64,000 nucleotides of DNA from Advenella kashmirensis W13003 (GCF_000506985.1 NZ_KI650979.1:1488710-1552709); one strand, 5' to 3'; shown: positions 53,271-62,111, counted from the stretch's first letter. Notes: generated by a model not told the origin, from the sequence alone. Program-made: numbers and translations.

Positions 53271-55061
53271 ATGAAAATCCATAGCCTTCTGGCTGTATCT
53301 GCCGCAGTGATGTTTGCCTGCGCGGCCCAGGCGCAAGTGAAGATTGAAAACTACAAACCGATTTCAAACGAACAGATTCTGAAACCGGCCGACGGCGACT
53401 GGCCAAGCTGGCGTCGTACGATCGATAACCAGGGCTATAGCCCGCTGGATCAGGTCAACAAGAAAAACGTGAAGCAGCTGGATCTGGCCTGGGCATGGTC
53501 TATGCCTGTGGGTGGCCTGCAGGAAACGGCGCCACTGGTTCACGACGGCATCATGTTCCTGGGCATGAACCGCAGTCATGTGCAGGCGCTGGACGCAACG
53601 ACAGGCGATCTGATCTGGGAATACACACAGCCGCTGCCAAAATTTACGGGTGGCTATCATGATGCACAGGCGAATCGTCAACGCAACTCACTGGCGCTGT
53701 ATGAAGACAAAGTCTATCTGACCACGCCTGATTCAAAACTGGTCGCGCTTGAAGCCAAAACCGGCAAGAAATTGTGGGAAGTTCAGGTCAATGAGTGGGA
53801 AAAAGGCTACAGCTTTACCGCCGGCCCGCTGGTTGTCGATGGCAAGGTCTTCACGGGCACATCCGGTTGCAGTATCACCGGCACGGCGGGTGGCTGCTAC
53901 ATCACAGCCCATGACGCTGAAACTGGCAAGGAGTTGTGGCGTCTGAATACCATCGGCGATCCTGCCGTGGACGACAGCTGGGGCGGCCTGGCCAAGGAAA
54001 ACCGCTGGGGTGGCTCTCCCTGGATTACCGGTTCATACGATCCCAAACGCAAAATGCTGTACTGGGGCGTAGGTATGCCGATTCCGTATCCATCCATTCT
54101 GCGTGGCAGCGGCGATGGCGATGCGCTGTACACCAGTTCCACGCTGGCCATTGATGCTGAAACAGGCAAGGTCAAATGGCATTATCAGCATATGCCCAAT
54201 GACGACTGGGATCTGGATAGCCCGTTCGAGCGTGTACTGGTCGAAAGCCAGATCGCGCCAAGCAAGGGCGAAGTGGCTTACATGAGTAAGGATGTCGAAC
54301 CCGGCAAGAAATATGACGTGATCGCATCTGTTCCCGGTAAATACGGTACGGCCTTTGTGCTGGATCGGGACACCGGCAAGCTGCTGTGGGCTCGCGACAC
54401 TGTTTATCAGAACGTGATCAAAGGCTTCACGGAAGATGGCAAAGTCATTACCAACACCGATCTGAAAGCCAAATCCATTGACGAAACCGTCAAGGTATGT
54501 GGGGGGCGCGATCTGGGCAAACTGTGGATGACCGCTGCTTATAGCCCGCTGACCAATGCACTGTATGTGCCTGTCAGCTCGTCTTGCAAGGAACTGACTC
54601 CCAAGCCGATCGAACTGCGTACCGGTGAGTCTGTAGGTGCCCAGGCATCTGGTGATGTCTCATTCGCGCCCGGTGAAGACAGTGTTGGTCGCGTGTATGC
54701 GGTTGATGTCAAAACCGGTAAGTTCCTGTGGGTTAAAAAGCAGAAGCCGATTTTCAGTTCAGGTGTGCTGACGACAGGCGGTGGCATTGTGTTCACCGGC
54801 GACAGCATGCGTGAATTTGCGGCATATGACCAGAACAACGGCGACAAGCTGTGGTCTATTCGTCTGAATACATCGATTGGCGGCTTCCCGATGACGTATA
54901 GCGTTGACGGCAAGCAGTACATTGCCGTGGTAACTGGACCCAATGCTCAAACGCCGCCTGCTGCGATCCTGAGTCCGGAGTTGAAGAATGTGGTTGACTC
55001 CGGTCATTCAGTTTTCGTGTTTGCGCTGGATGATATCAAGGCCAAGAGCGGTAAGAAATAA
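53271..55061 (+). CDS. PQQ-dependent alcohol dehydrogenase (quinoprotein, periplasmic)
   Basis: 596 residues with a Sec signal (about 21 residues, ending AQAQ) and repeated tryptophan-docking propeller motifs such as ALDATTGDLIWEY, ALEAKTGKKLWEV and AVDVKTGKFLWVK. The catalytic Asp is Asp314 in DDWDLDSPFE; Asp316 two positions on matches the extra metal-binding Asp of lanthanide-dependent members. The adjacent Cys-Cys pair usual in methanol/ethanol dehydrogenases is missing where expected (residues 130-140 read HDAQANRQRNS); Cys200 and Cys209 are separate. It oxidises an alcohol and passes electrons to the cytochrome encoded just upstream. No PQQ synthesis gene is in the window. Confidence 0.92.
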   Translation: MKIHSLLAVSAAVMFACAAQAQVKIENYKPISNEQILKPADGDWPSWRRTIDNQGYSPLDQVNKKNVKQLDLAWAWSMPVGGLQETAPLVHDGIMFLGMNRSHVQALDATTGDLIWEYTQPLPKFTGGYHDAQANRQRNSLALYEDKVYLTTPDSKLVALEAKTGKKLWEVQVNEWEKGYSFTAGPLVVDGKVFTGTSGCSITGTAGGCYITAHDAETGKELWRLNTIGDPAVDDSWGGLAKENRWGGSPWITGSYDPKRKMLYWGVGMPIPYPSILRGSGDGDALYTSSTLAIDAETGKVKWHYQHMPNDDWDLDSPFERVLVESQIAPSKGEVAYMSKDVEPGKKYDVIASVPGKYGTAFVLDRDTGKLLWARDTVYQNVIKGFTEDGKVITNTDLKAKSIDETVKVCGGRDLGKLWMTAAYSPLTNALYVPVSSSCKELTPKPIELRTGESVGAQASGDVSFAPGEDSVGRVYAVDVKTGKFLWVKKQKPIFSSGVLTTGGGIVFTGDSMREFAAYDQNNGDKLWSIRLNTSIGGFPMTYSVDGKQYIAVVTGPNAQTPPAAILSPELKNVVDSGHSVFVFALDDIKAKSGKK

Positions 55062-55077
55062 GGCGGTGAACGAAGTT

Positions 55078-55108
55078 GCGTGACGGCGTTCTGCTGTCAC
55101 GCGGTTTC
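55078..55108 (+). terminator. Hairpin after the PQQ dehydrogenase gene
   Basis: GCGTGAC (55078-55084) pairs with GTCACGC (55096-55102), followed by GGTTTC. A likely but weak terminator, 16 bp after the stop codon. Confidence 0.55.
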
Positions 55109-55260
55109 AATCAACCAGGGGTACCATACCGAACGCAACTTTACTACGTGATATCAGGCCTTAAACAGGACATTTATGCGCGATCTGCTGCTCTGGTTTG
55201 CTCTATAATTGTCGAATCTTAGGTTCGTTTATCGTGTTATTACATTGCGCAGGAGGTCAC

Positions 55261-55293
55261 ATGAAACTTGACGAACAGGACTTTGGCCAATGA
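55261..55293 (+). CDS. Ten-codon ORF, translationally coupled to the next gene
   Basis: An ATG at 55261 with a strong AGGAGGT ribosome site opens a ten-codon frame (MKLDEQDFGQ) whose TGA overlaps the ATG of the gene at 55290 (ATGA). It may be a leader peptide that brings ribosomes to the next gene, or the remnant 5' end of a lost gene. Confidence 0.5.
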   Translation: MKLDEQDFGQ

Positions 55294-55907
55294 GCGTTAA
55301 TGGCTGGTCAAGCAGAGCGCCCCTTTGGGGCGCTTTCTCGTTGGCGTTCGCTGTCGCTGGGTATCAACATGTCGAAAGGGCGGGTATATGGCAATTTTTG
55401 AAAAAAAATCCCACCGCCCCCATCATGTGCTTAGCGACACTGATCGCGTACAACGGTCTTAGAACTCAAAGAAAAATAGCTCGGGTAAAAAACGCTCTCG
55501 ATTTTCAAAATAATTATCTATCATCGGAAACATCAAAAGGGTATATAGTAAATGTTGTTCAAATTGCAAATACTAAGCCTGCAGACGAGCTTAGCGTCGC
55601 CACATTAAAAGGCCAAGATTTACTATGTGTTCGGGAGGTCTTGAACAGTTTTGAGAGAATGGCGATTGGTATTGACATCAAGGCTTACGATCCAGAAGTG
55701 CTCTTCAGATCATATGCGTCTACGGTATTGACGGTATGGAAAGCGTTGCGACCGTATATAAGGGAAAGGCAAAAAAGCACACCGCACGTATATTGTCATA
55801 TAGATAAACTTGCAGCCGATTGGATGATGAAAACAGAAAAGAAGCGGAGCCGACGTAACGACCGAGGGTTATTTGCTGCAGCGTATGATGCTCAGTATCC
55901 CCGATAA
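55290..55907 (+). CDS. Hypothetical membrane-linked protein, DUF4760-like
   Basis: 205 residues. One or two hydrophobic segments near the N-terminus (about residues 11-25 and 40-55) precede a helical cytoplasmic part. The pattern LNSFERMAIGIDIKAYDPEVL, then SYASTVLTVWKALRPYIRERQ resembles DUF4760 proteins, seen by eye only. Base use is much more AT-rich than its neighbours (many AAA, ATA, TTA codons), which suggests recent acquisition. Between a catabolic operon and argE, with no linked partner. Some DUF4760 proteins occur in defence islands; no other defence gene is seen here. Confidence 0.6.
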   Translation: MSVNGWSSRAPLWGAFSLAFAVAGYQHVERAGIWQFLKKNPTAPIMCLATLIAYNGLRTQRKIARVKNALDFQNNYLSSETSKGYIVNVVQIANTKPADELSVATLKGQDLLCVREVLNSFERMAIGIDIKAYDPEVLFRSYASTVLTVWKALRPYIRERQKSTPHVYCHIDKLAADWMMKTEKKRSRRNDRGLFAAAYDAQYPR

Positions 55908-55960
55908 TGCCAGAGTTTGGGTCGAGGGGATACCGTTCAGGAGCAAAATTGCGGTGATGC

Positions 55961-57124
55961 TCAAAGACTCGCCGACAGCTTCCTTAGAAAATTCTCGCAG
56001 TCATTCAGTTGTGAAAACTCCACGAACTCATCCGGCTTATGCGCCTGTTCGATCATGCCGGGACCGCAGACAATCGTTGGAATGCCCAGCTCCTGGAACA
56101 GCCCCGCTTCGGTTCCGTAGGCTACCTTGCGCGTTTCCTTGTCCTGCGTCAGGGCGCGAACCAGCTCCGTAATGGCGGCCTGCTCAGAGGCTTCCAGCGG
56201 TGGCGCACTGGCGTCGGCGCTGATGTCGATGCGTGCGTCCGGAAACTCTTTCTGCATGCGTGGCAATAATTCGTTATTTACATATTCCTGGATTTTCGCC
56301 TGAATCTGTTCGCCGGGCATGCCGGGCAGGTTGCGGAATTCATAATTGAACTGGCATTCGCCGGGAATGGTGTTGACGGCAATGCCGCCCTGGATTTTAT
56401 TGGTGGTAATGGTGCTGTAGGCCACATCATAGTGTTTGTCGTAAGGCCCGGTATCACGATAGTGATCGGCGAGATCACGAATGTGGCAGATCAGACGTGC
56501 CGCATGTTCAATGGCGTTGCATCCGAAAGGCGTGAGTGATGAGTGGGCCGCCTTGCCGTGAACACGGCAGGTGAACAGGTTGATGCCTTTGTGGGCAACG
56601 ACGACGCGCATGCCGGTCGGTTCGCCGACGACGCATCCGTCGATTTTCTGATTGCGTTTTTGCAGTTCACGCAGCATGAATGGCGCACCGGCGCAGCCGA
56701 CTTCCTCGTCATAGGAGAAGGCAAGATGGATCGGCTTTTTGCGGTTTTGCTGGAGAAACTCGGGGACCAGTGCCATTGCGGTTGCAATAAACCCTTTCAT
56801 GTCGCAGGTGCCGCGACCGTAGAAACGATCCTTCGATGGGGACAGAACAAAGGGATCGCTGTTCCAGTCCTGGCCATCTACCGGGACGACATCAGTGTGG
56901 CCGGAGAGCGCGACGCCGCCCTGGGTTTGACCGTCGGCGGCAGGCAGCGTGGCAAACAGGTTGGCCTTGGCGCCCTTTTCATCTGTGGTCAGCCAGCAGT
57001 CTACACCCTGCGCCGACAGGGCATCACGCACAGTTTCAATCAGTCCCATATTGGAATTGCGACTGGTCGTATCCATACCAACCAGGGTGGCAAGCCAGTC
57101 TTCTTTGCTGAGTGTCGTGCTCAT
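55961..57124 (-). CDS. argE: Acetylornithine deacetylase (M20 peptidase family)
   Basis: 387 residues from the ATG at 57124, close to E. coli ArgE (383). Metal-site blocks: SGHTDVVPVDGQDW (His, Asp), RGTCDMKGF (bridging Asp), FSYDEEVGCAG (Glu pair) and a late His near the C-terminus. It removes the acetyl group of N-acetylornithine in arginine biosynthesis. Beta-proteobacteria often use the acetyl-recycling ArgJ instead, and this copy is unlinked to arg genes, so a related N-acyl amino acid deacylase role remains possible. Confidence 0.85.
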   Translation of the reverse strand: MSTTLSKEDWLATLVGMDTTSRNSNMGLIETVRDALSAQGVDCWLTTDEKGAKANLFATLPAADGQTQGGVALSGHTDVVPVDGQDWNSDPFVLSPSKDRFYGRGTCDMKGFIATAMALVPEFLQQNRKKPIHLAFSYDEEVGCAGAPFMLRELQKRNQKIDGCVVGEPTGMRVVVAHKGINLFTCRVHGKAAHSSLTPFGCNAIEHAARLICHIRDLADHYRDTGPYDKHYDVAYSTITTNKIQGGIAVNTIPGECQFNYEFRNLPGMPGEQIQAKIQEYVNNELLPRMQKEFPDARIDISADASAPPLEASEQAAITELVRALTQDKETRKVAYGTEAGLFQELGIPTIVCGPGMIEQAHKPDEFVEFSQLNDCENFLRKLSASL

Positions 57125-57268
57125 GTGAGTTTGTCCTTGATACATAATAAGAAAGATGGAAAAACCACAGAATCCCGGGTTTTTACGCCATAACTGTTCC
57201 AGCACGCTTGTGCTGTATGTCATTACAAAGTATTTTAATTTCTATTCTACCCGCTAAAGGATATTTTC

Positions 57269-58567
57269 ATGCAACCCACCAAGGTTTCGGTGCGCAACCT
57301 GGCCGCTGCAGTGATCGGCAATGCGCTGGAATGGTACGATTTTCTGGTCTTTGCGTTCATGACGCCGATCATCGCCCGGCTCTTCTTCCCTGTGGATCCT
57401 TCGGCCAAAAGTGGCGATCTGAACGATATTCTGATGACAACCGCCATTTTCGGCGTGGGTTTCTTCATGCGACCTGTGGGCGGCATCATCCTGGGTATGT
57501 ATGGCGACAAGTATGGGCGCAAGGCCGCACTCGTGCTGGTAACGTCGCTGATGGCTGTATCCATGGCGATCATTACGTTCTCCCCGACCTATCTGACAGC
57601 CGGCATTCTGGCCCCGATCCTGATTCTGATCGCCCGGCTGATCCAGGGGTTTTCAGCGGGTGGCGAGTTCGGTACGGCAACCGCATTACTGATTGAGATG
57701 GCGCCGCCAAACAAGCGCGGCTATTATGGGTCCTGGCAAATGACCGGGCAAATGATCGGTTTGCTGATTGGCGCCGGCGCCGGCACCTTGATGACGGTGT
57801 ATTTTACACAAGAAGAAATTGAAGCCTGGGCATGGCGGATTCCGTTCTTTGTTGGCCTGGTCATCATTCCTGTCGCGGTCTATATTCGTCAGCAGCTGGA
57901 TGAAACCGAGGTATTTCGCAATGCCAAGAAACAGGAAGCGGCTGAAGGTAAGCGTATCAGCATCGGCGAGCTGCTGGTGAGTGCCTGGCGTGAAACGGTC
58001 CTGGGTATTGGGCTTGTGGCGGCTGCCACCGTGACGGTATATATCACGTTTACGTATCTGGTGACATTTGCCACCAAGATACTGAATCTGCCCCTGCAGG
58101 AAACCTTTGAAGTGCAAATGCTGGGTGCATTGTGGGTGGTGATTATGACGCCGCTCATGGGCATCCTGGCCGACCGCATCGGTCGCAGCCGCTTGCTGAT
58201 TACGTCCCTGGCTCTGTATTTTGTGATTCTGTTTCCGATTTACTCCTGGTTGACGGCCGCACCGAGCATCTCAAGGCTCATTGTCGTGCAGCTGGCGACC
58301 GGGCTTTGCGCGGCGGGCTTCTTTGCTGTTTTCAGCACGGTGATGGCCGTGTTATTTCCGACACGCGTCCGCTCGCTCGGGCTCTCCATTTCCTATAACC
58401 TGGCGGTCATGCTGATTGGCGGATTTGCACAATTTATCGTCACCTGGCTGATCCAGCAGACCGGCTCACCCATGGCGCCCACTTATTACGTCATGTTCGG
58501 GGTCGGGCTTGGGTTGATTGCCGCATTGGTTCTGGGCAAACGCGCCGATAGCGAAGTGACGCACTGA
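57269..58567 (+). CDS. MFS transporter, metabolite:H+ symporter (MHS) family
   Basis: 432 residues, twelve helices. The family start is VIGNALEWYDFLVFAFMTPI, followed by the MFS loop GMYGDKYGRKAALV and GFSAGGEFGTATALLIEMAP between helices 4 and 5. MHS members import citrate, proline/betaine, shikimate or dicarboxylates. The AAAGGA ribosome site is 7-8 bases before the ATG. It is divergent from argE and convergent with the OsmC gene. Confidence 0.92.
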   Translation: MQPTKVSVRNLAAAVIGNALEWYDFLVFAFMTPIIARLFFPVDPSAKSGDLNDILMTTAIFGVGFFMRPVGGIILGMYGDKYGRKAALVLVTSLMAVSMAIITFSPTYLTAGILAPILILIARLIQGFSAGGEFGTATALLIEMAPPNKRGYYGSWQMTGQMIGLLIGAGAGTLMTVYFTQEEIEAWAWRIPFFVGLVIIPVAVYIRQQLDETEVFRNAKKQEAAEGKRISIGELLVSAWRETVLGIGLVAAATVTVYITFTYLVTFATKILNLPLQETFEVQMLGALWVVIMTPLMGILADRIGRSRLLITSLALYFVILFPIYSWLTAAPSISRLIVVQLATGLCAAGFFAVFSTVMAVLFPTRVRSLGLSISYNLAVMLIGGFAQFIVTWLIQQTGSPMAPTYYVMFGVGLGLIAALVLGKRADSEVTH

Positions 58568-58582
58568 CCACCGCACACGGCG

Positions 58583-59059
58583 CTATCGCGTAGCGGTGGC
58601 GCTGATCTCGGGCTCGATTTCTATGGGGAAATTGACCGAGTTGGCAATAAAGCATTTTTCATGGGCGTCATGGTGCAGATTCATTGCCATGGCGACGTCC
58701 TGTTCACGACTGACGGTGATCGTCGGTTTGAGCAAAATATGCGTGAATGCACCTCCTTGGGCATGCGTTTGCATGACACCATGGGCGTGATCGACATAGC
58801 TTAGAACCTGGATCCCGGCGTCAGCGCACAGATGCAGATACCAGAGCTTATGGCAGGCTGACACGGAGGCAACCAGCAGGTCTTCGGGACTCCAGCGTTG
58901 CGGGTCGCCGCGAAAAGCGGCATCCGCCGAGCCGGCAACGTCGGGTTTGCCTGCGGCCTGGATAACATGATCGCGATCATAACTCTTGTAGTTGAGTGTT
59001 CCGTCACCGCGATTGCCTGTCCATTCGATGGTGATTTCGTAGTCGTGCGTGACGGCCAT
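58583..59059 (-). CDS. OsmC-family protein
   Basis: 158 residues from the ATG at 59059 with AGGAGC upstream. The first redox Cys is in LVASVSACHKLWYLHL and the second in HEKCFIANSVNFPIEI, the OsmC/Ohr peroxidase pair. The RWSPEDLL lead-in is also typical. It should reduce organic hydroperoxides with lipoyl or thiol donors. Lies downstream of an ABM-like gene on the same strand, 74 bp apart. Confidence 0.92.
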   Translation of the reverse strand: MAVTHDYEITIEWTGNRGDGTLNYKSYDRDHVIQAAGKPDVAGSADAAFRGDPQRWSPEDLLVASVSACHKLWYLHLCADAGIQVLSYVDHAHGVMQTHAQGGAFTHILLKPTITVSREQDVAMAMNLHHDAHEKCFIANSVNFPIEIEPEISATATR

Positions 59060-59133
59060 GGGTCTGCTCCTGAATACAAGTAATAATGACGTATTTTCTG
59101 ATATGGCGGATATCCGGTCAACGGGCTCAGCGG

Positions 59134-59523
59134 TCAGAATGCCAGGTCTGTGCGAATCGGTTTCCATATCTGAATCTGCCGGGATTGGGTCAGCAGCCCG
59201 GGCAAGGTGTCCCAGAATTCCTTGCGATAAGGCCTGTGCTGCTGGACATTGATCACATCTTCATGATCCGACCAGGTTTCATAAAGCATATACGTATTGT
59301 CAGACGCCGGATCCCGGTGCAGCACGGCATTGATAAAAGTTGCTTCGTTACGCATCGCATCGAGCACGGGCTCAAGCAATGCCAGGAACTGCGCCTGGGC
59401 CCCGGTTTTCAGATGGAAGATAATAACGTAGGTTTCTTCAGTTGAAGGATTCACGGTTGAGCTCAGGGTACGCTGATTTGTATTTTTGTGTAAATCAGGG
59501 CTTGATTCGGACAGGTCGGTCAT
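59134..59523 (-). CDS. Antibiotic-biosynthesis-monooxygenase-like (ABM/YgiN) protein
   Basis: 129 residues: a polar N-terminal tail of about 30 residues, then a single dimeric alpha/beta barrel domain (YVIIFHLKTGAQAQFLALLE, HRDPASDNTYMLYETWSD). AAGGAAA lies nine bases before the ATG. Family members are cofactor-free quinone monooxygenases or of unknown role. Together with OsmC downstream it suggests a response to oxidants or quinones. Confidence 0.85.
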   Translation of the reverse strand: MTDLSESSPDLHKNTNQRTLSSTVNPSTEETYVIIFHLKTGAQAQFLALLEPVLDAMRNEATFINAVLHRDPASDNTYMLYETWSDHEDVINVQQHRPYRKEFWDTLPGLLTQSRQIQIWKPIRTDLAF

Positions 59524-59641
59524 GCGATATTTCCTTCTTTATCAGATAGAGGATAAGATTCATCCTGCAGTGAAGTGCGGTGCAAACTCAGGGGCGCAAA
59601 AGGGCTGTGGGATAGACTGTGATATAAAACGCGGCTTGTGT

Positions 59642-59674
59642 CCATTACCCGTCAGGTAATGGTTTTTTGTTTTT
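59642..59674 (+). terminator. Strong intrinsic terminator with no upstream gene on its strand
   Basis: CCATTACC (59642-59649) pairs perfectly with GGTAATGG (59655-59662) over CGTCA, followed by TTTTTTGTTTTT. The nearest rightward gene upstream ends at 58567, about 1.1 kb away and beyond two leftward genes, so this must end a short transcript or act as an attenuator for the XRE gene at 59787. Confidence 0.75.
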
Positions 59675-59786
59675 GTCCCGTTTATGCTTGAACCGGCTGT
59701 CTGCCCGAGTTTGCTGTCGGGCACGCGCCAGCAAGCGGTGCTTCGGTTGGCCCGCCCGTGTTAAACCCCTGGAATCTGCGACAATC

Positions 59787-60587
59787 ATGACAAACCCTAC
59801 CGTCGGCAGTCTTATTCGTGACTGGAGACAGCGGCGGCGCTATAGTCAGCTTGGTCTGGCCTGTCTGGCGAATATCTCGGCCAGGCACTTGAGCTTCATG
59901 GAAACCGGCAGGGCAAAGCCCAGCCGCCAGATGCTGCTGTTGCTGGCCGAGCAACTGGATATCCCGTTGCGACAACGCAATGAGATGCTGCTGTGTGCAG
60001 GCTATGCGCCACATTATGCGGAGCATGCAATGGACGATGTGCCGCTGCACGAAGCACACACGGCGATCACAACCGTGTTAACCGCGCACGAACCCTTTCC
60101 TGCCATGGCGGTCGATGGCCACTGGAATCTGGTGCATGCCAATCGCAGTCTGTCGTTATTGCTTGCCGATGTCGCTCCCGAATTATTGACGCCACCGGTA
60201 AACGTATTGCGGCTGGGTCTGCATCCGCAGGGAGTGGCATCACGTATTCTCAATCTGGCGCAATGGCGCGCGCATCTGCTGCAGCGGTTGCGAAGACAGT
60301 ACGAACAGACCGCCGATCCCTGGCTGCTCGCGCTATACGATGAGCTGGAGTCTTACCCCGTGCCGGAAGGTACCGCGCCATTTGCACATATAAACCATGC
60401 CATTGCCGTACCGTTGCAATTGCAAACGGATGAAGGCGTGCTGTCGTTGCTTAGCGCGACCATGACCTTTGGTACCCCGCTGGAAGTGGCGCTTTCCGAA
60501 TTGGTGCTGGAAATATTTTTGCCGGCCAATGCCGGTTCTGCGGCGATCCTGCGGAATCAGGCAATGTTTGCAGAGCAAATGGCTTGA
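59787..60587 (+). CDS. XRE-family regulator with MmyB-like ligand-binding domain
   Basis: 266 residues from the ATG at 59787; the frame is open further upstream but shows no family sequence there. N-terminal helix-turn-helix: GSLIRDWRQRRRYSQLGLAC, then NISARHLSFMETGRAKPSRQ. The C-terminal PAS-like MmyB domain has AVDGHWNLVHANRSLSLLL. Members of this family bind fatty-acid-like ligands and often regulate a neighbouring reductase or detoxifying gene; here that is the arylamine N-acetyltransferase gene 63 bp downstream. Confidence 0.9.
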   Translation: MTNPTVGSLIRDWRQRRRYSQLGLACLANISARHLSFMETGRAKPSRQMLLLLAEQLDIPLRQRNEMLLCAGYAPHYAEHAMDDVPLHEAHTAITTVLTAHEPFPAMAVDGHWNLVHANRSLSLLLADVAPELLTPPVNVLRLGLHPQGVASRILNLAQWRAHLLQRLRRQYEQTADPWLLALYDELESYPVPEGTAPFAHINHAIAVPLQLQTDEGVLSLLSATMTFGTPLEVALSELVLEIFLPANAGSAAILRNQAMFAEQMA

Positions 60588-60614
60588 CCTTTATATAGGT
60601 TGAGGTTTTACACT
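60584..60614 (+). promoter_or_regulatory. Candidate long-spacer promoter of the NAT gene
   Basis: TTGACC (60584-60589) and TACACT (60609-60614) are separated by 19 bp, with an ACCT-TTATAT-AGGT dyad across the first part. Overlong spacers with a dyad are typical of MerR/SoxR-activated promoters, and soxR lies convergent to this gene. Confidence 0.4.
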
Positions 60615-60650
60615 GCAATCGTCATTTATTCTTTTACCCGGAGTGTTTTG

Positions 60651-61544
60651 ATGAAGACCCCGCTCACAGATTACAAAATCGATCTGAACGCGTATTTTGC
60701 CAGGCTCGGTTATACAGGTTCCAAAGAAGCCACGCTGGACACCCTTGCGGCGCTCCAGCTGCAGCACCAGAAAGCAATTTCATTTGAAAATCTTGACCCA
60801 TTTCTGAACAGGCCGGTGCTGCTCGATCTGCCCAGCGTGGAGCACAAGCTTGTCTTCAGTGATCGCGGTGGTTATTGCTATGAGCAGAATCTGTTGTTCG
60901 CCCACGTGCTGCATCGATTGGGGTTTGTCGTATCGAATCTGATGGCACGCGTGCAATGGGGCAGCGAGGACAGCGAAATTACACCGCGATCTCATATGCT
61001 GCTGCACGTCAGGCTGGATAACCGTCCATATATTGTTGATGTTGGCTTCGGGGGCAATTCCATTCCCGAACCCATGATCATGAATCGTGAAAATGCGCAG
61101 CAGACCGCTTATGGCACCTATCGGTGTTTGCTGATCGATGGCGAATACTGGCTTCAGCTCCATACTGACGGTGGCTGGCGCCGCATGTATCGCTTCGACT
61201 TGACCAGGCAGCATCCGGTCGATTATATAGCGCCCAACTATTACACCTCTACTCATGACGATTCGCATTTTCGTCATTCAATCATCGCGGCCAGAATTTT
61301 CCAGGACGGGCGGCATAACCTGCTCAATAACCGGTTAACGACGCGTTATCGGGATGGTCACACGGTGCAAAAAATGTTGGGGAGCGCCGACGAAACCCAG
61401 GACGTGTTGTTGGAGGTCTTTGGCGTTCGCGTGCCCGACGTGGCTGCTTTTCAAAAAAAATGGAAGCAGTTAGCGCAAGGGTGGGAAGTGGGCACCCGGC
61501 CCGCTGTCCGAGAGCCGGTCCATGTAATTGCGCAGGGGGCATGA
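60651..61544 (+). CDS. Arylamine N-acetyltransferase
   Basis: 297 residues from the ATG at 60651 with GGAG eight bases upstream. The catalytic triad is present: Cys in RGGYCYEQN, His in [11 protein letters not shown] and Asp in YIVDVGFGG. The enzyme moves acetyl from acetyl-CoA to aromatic amines and hydrazines. The last 75 bp overlap the end of soxR on the other strand. Confidence 0.93.
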   Translation: MKTPLTDYKIDLNAYFARLGYTGSKEATLDTLAALQLQHQKAISFENLDPFLNRPVLLDLPSVEHKLVFSDRGGYCYEQNLLFAHVLHRLGFVVSNLMARVQWGSEDSEITPRSHMLLHVRLDNRPYIVDVGFGGNSIPEPMIMNRENAQQTAYGTYRCLLIDGEYWLQLHTDGGWRRMYRFDLTRQHPVDYIAPNYYTSTHDDSHFRHSIIAARIFQDGRHNLLNNRLTTRYRDGHTVQKMLGSADETQDVLLEVFGVRVPDVAAFQKKWKQLAQGWEVGTRPAVREPVHVIAQGA

Positions 61545-61931
61545 GGCGATCGACAGGCAACCGCATCCGATACAGCCGGTCAGCTGATCACGCAGGGCAA
61601 TGAGCGCCTGAATACGCTCGTTCAGGTCGTCATGCCAGATGCTGGACATTTTTTCCCAATCGGCGACATCAGGCGTTCTTCCTCGCGGCAGCGTGGAAAA
61701 CGCTTCGGCGATTTCCGTCAGTGGGATACCAACCCGTTGCGCCACTTTGATGATGGCTACCCGCCGTAGCACGTCTCGCTTATAGCGACGCTGATTGCCG
61801 CTGTTTCTTACGCTTTCGATCAATCCTTTGCGCTCATAAAAATGCAGTGCCGACACGGCAACGCCGCTGCGCTGGGCTACCTCGCCCACAGAGAGCAGTT
61901 TTCCATGATCCTCGGGTCGTATTTCTGACAT
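61470..61931 (-). CDS. soxR: Redox-sensitive MerR-family activator SoxR
   Basis: 153 residues, close to the family length. MerR helix-turn-helix near the start: [20 protein letters not shown], then [19 protein letters not shown]. The C-terminal [2Fe-2S] site has all four cysteines, [12 protein letters not shown], which sense redox-cycling compounds and superoxide/NO. It converges on the NAT gene and overlaps it by 75 bp; no soxS is expected outside enterics. Likely targets nearby are NAT and the genes that flank it. Confidence 0.93.
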   Translation of the reverse strand: MSEIRPEDHGKLLSVGEVAQRSGVAVSALHFYERKGLIESVRNSGNQRRYKRDVLRRVAIIKVAQRVGIPLTEIAEAFSTLPRGRTPDVADWEKMSSIWHDDLNERIQALIALRDQLTGCIGCGCLSIASCPLRNYMDRLSDSGPGAHFPPLR

Positions 61932-61955
61932 GACAGTTCCTGTTGCCTTGCGTCG

Positions 61956-61978
61956 TTAATTCGGCTGGGTTGAATTAA
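61956..61978. repeat. 23-bp inverted repeat between soxR and the MmgE/PrpD-like gene
   Basis: TTAATTC (61956-61962) and GAATTAA (61972-61978) are perfect arms around a nine-base spacer, 25 bp before soxR's start. Possible operator; regulator unknown. Confidence 0.4.
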
Positions 61979-62111
61979 TATCCCTGTTGTAGTCAGGGTC
62001 TATAAATTTCAAAAATATGATTTGCATCAAGAAACCACCTGAATATCGCTGGTGGCATCGGGGCGGATGCTTCAGAATAACAGTTGAAATTAAATTAGAA
62101 GGTTTGAAAAT

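Noticed and set aside
58568-58599. CCACCGC/GCGGTGG hairpin as a terminator for the MFS gene
   Set aside because: One arm lies within the OsmC coding region and there is no T-run.
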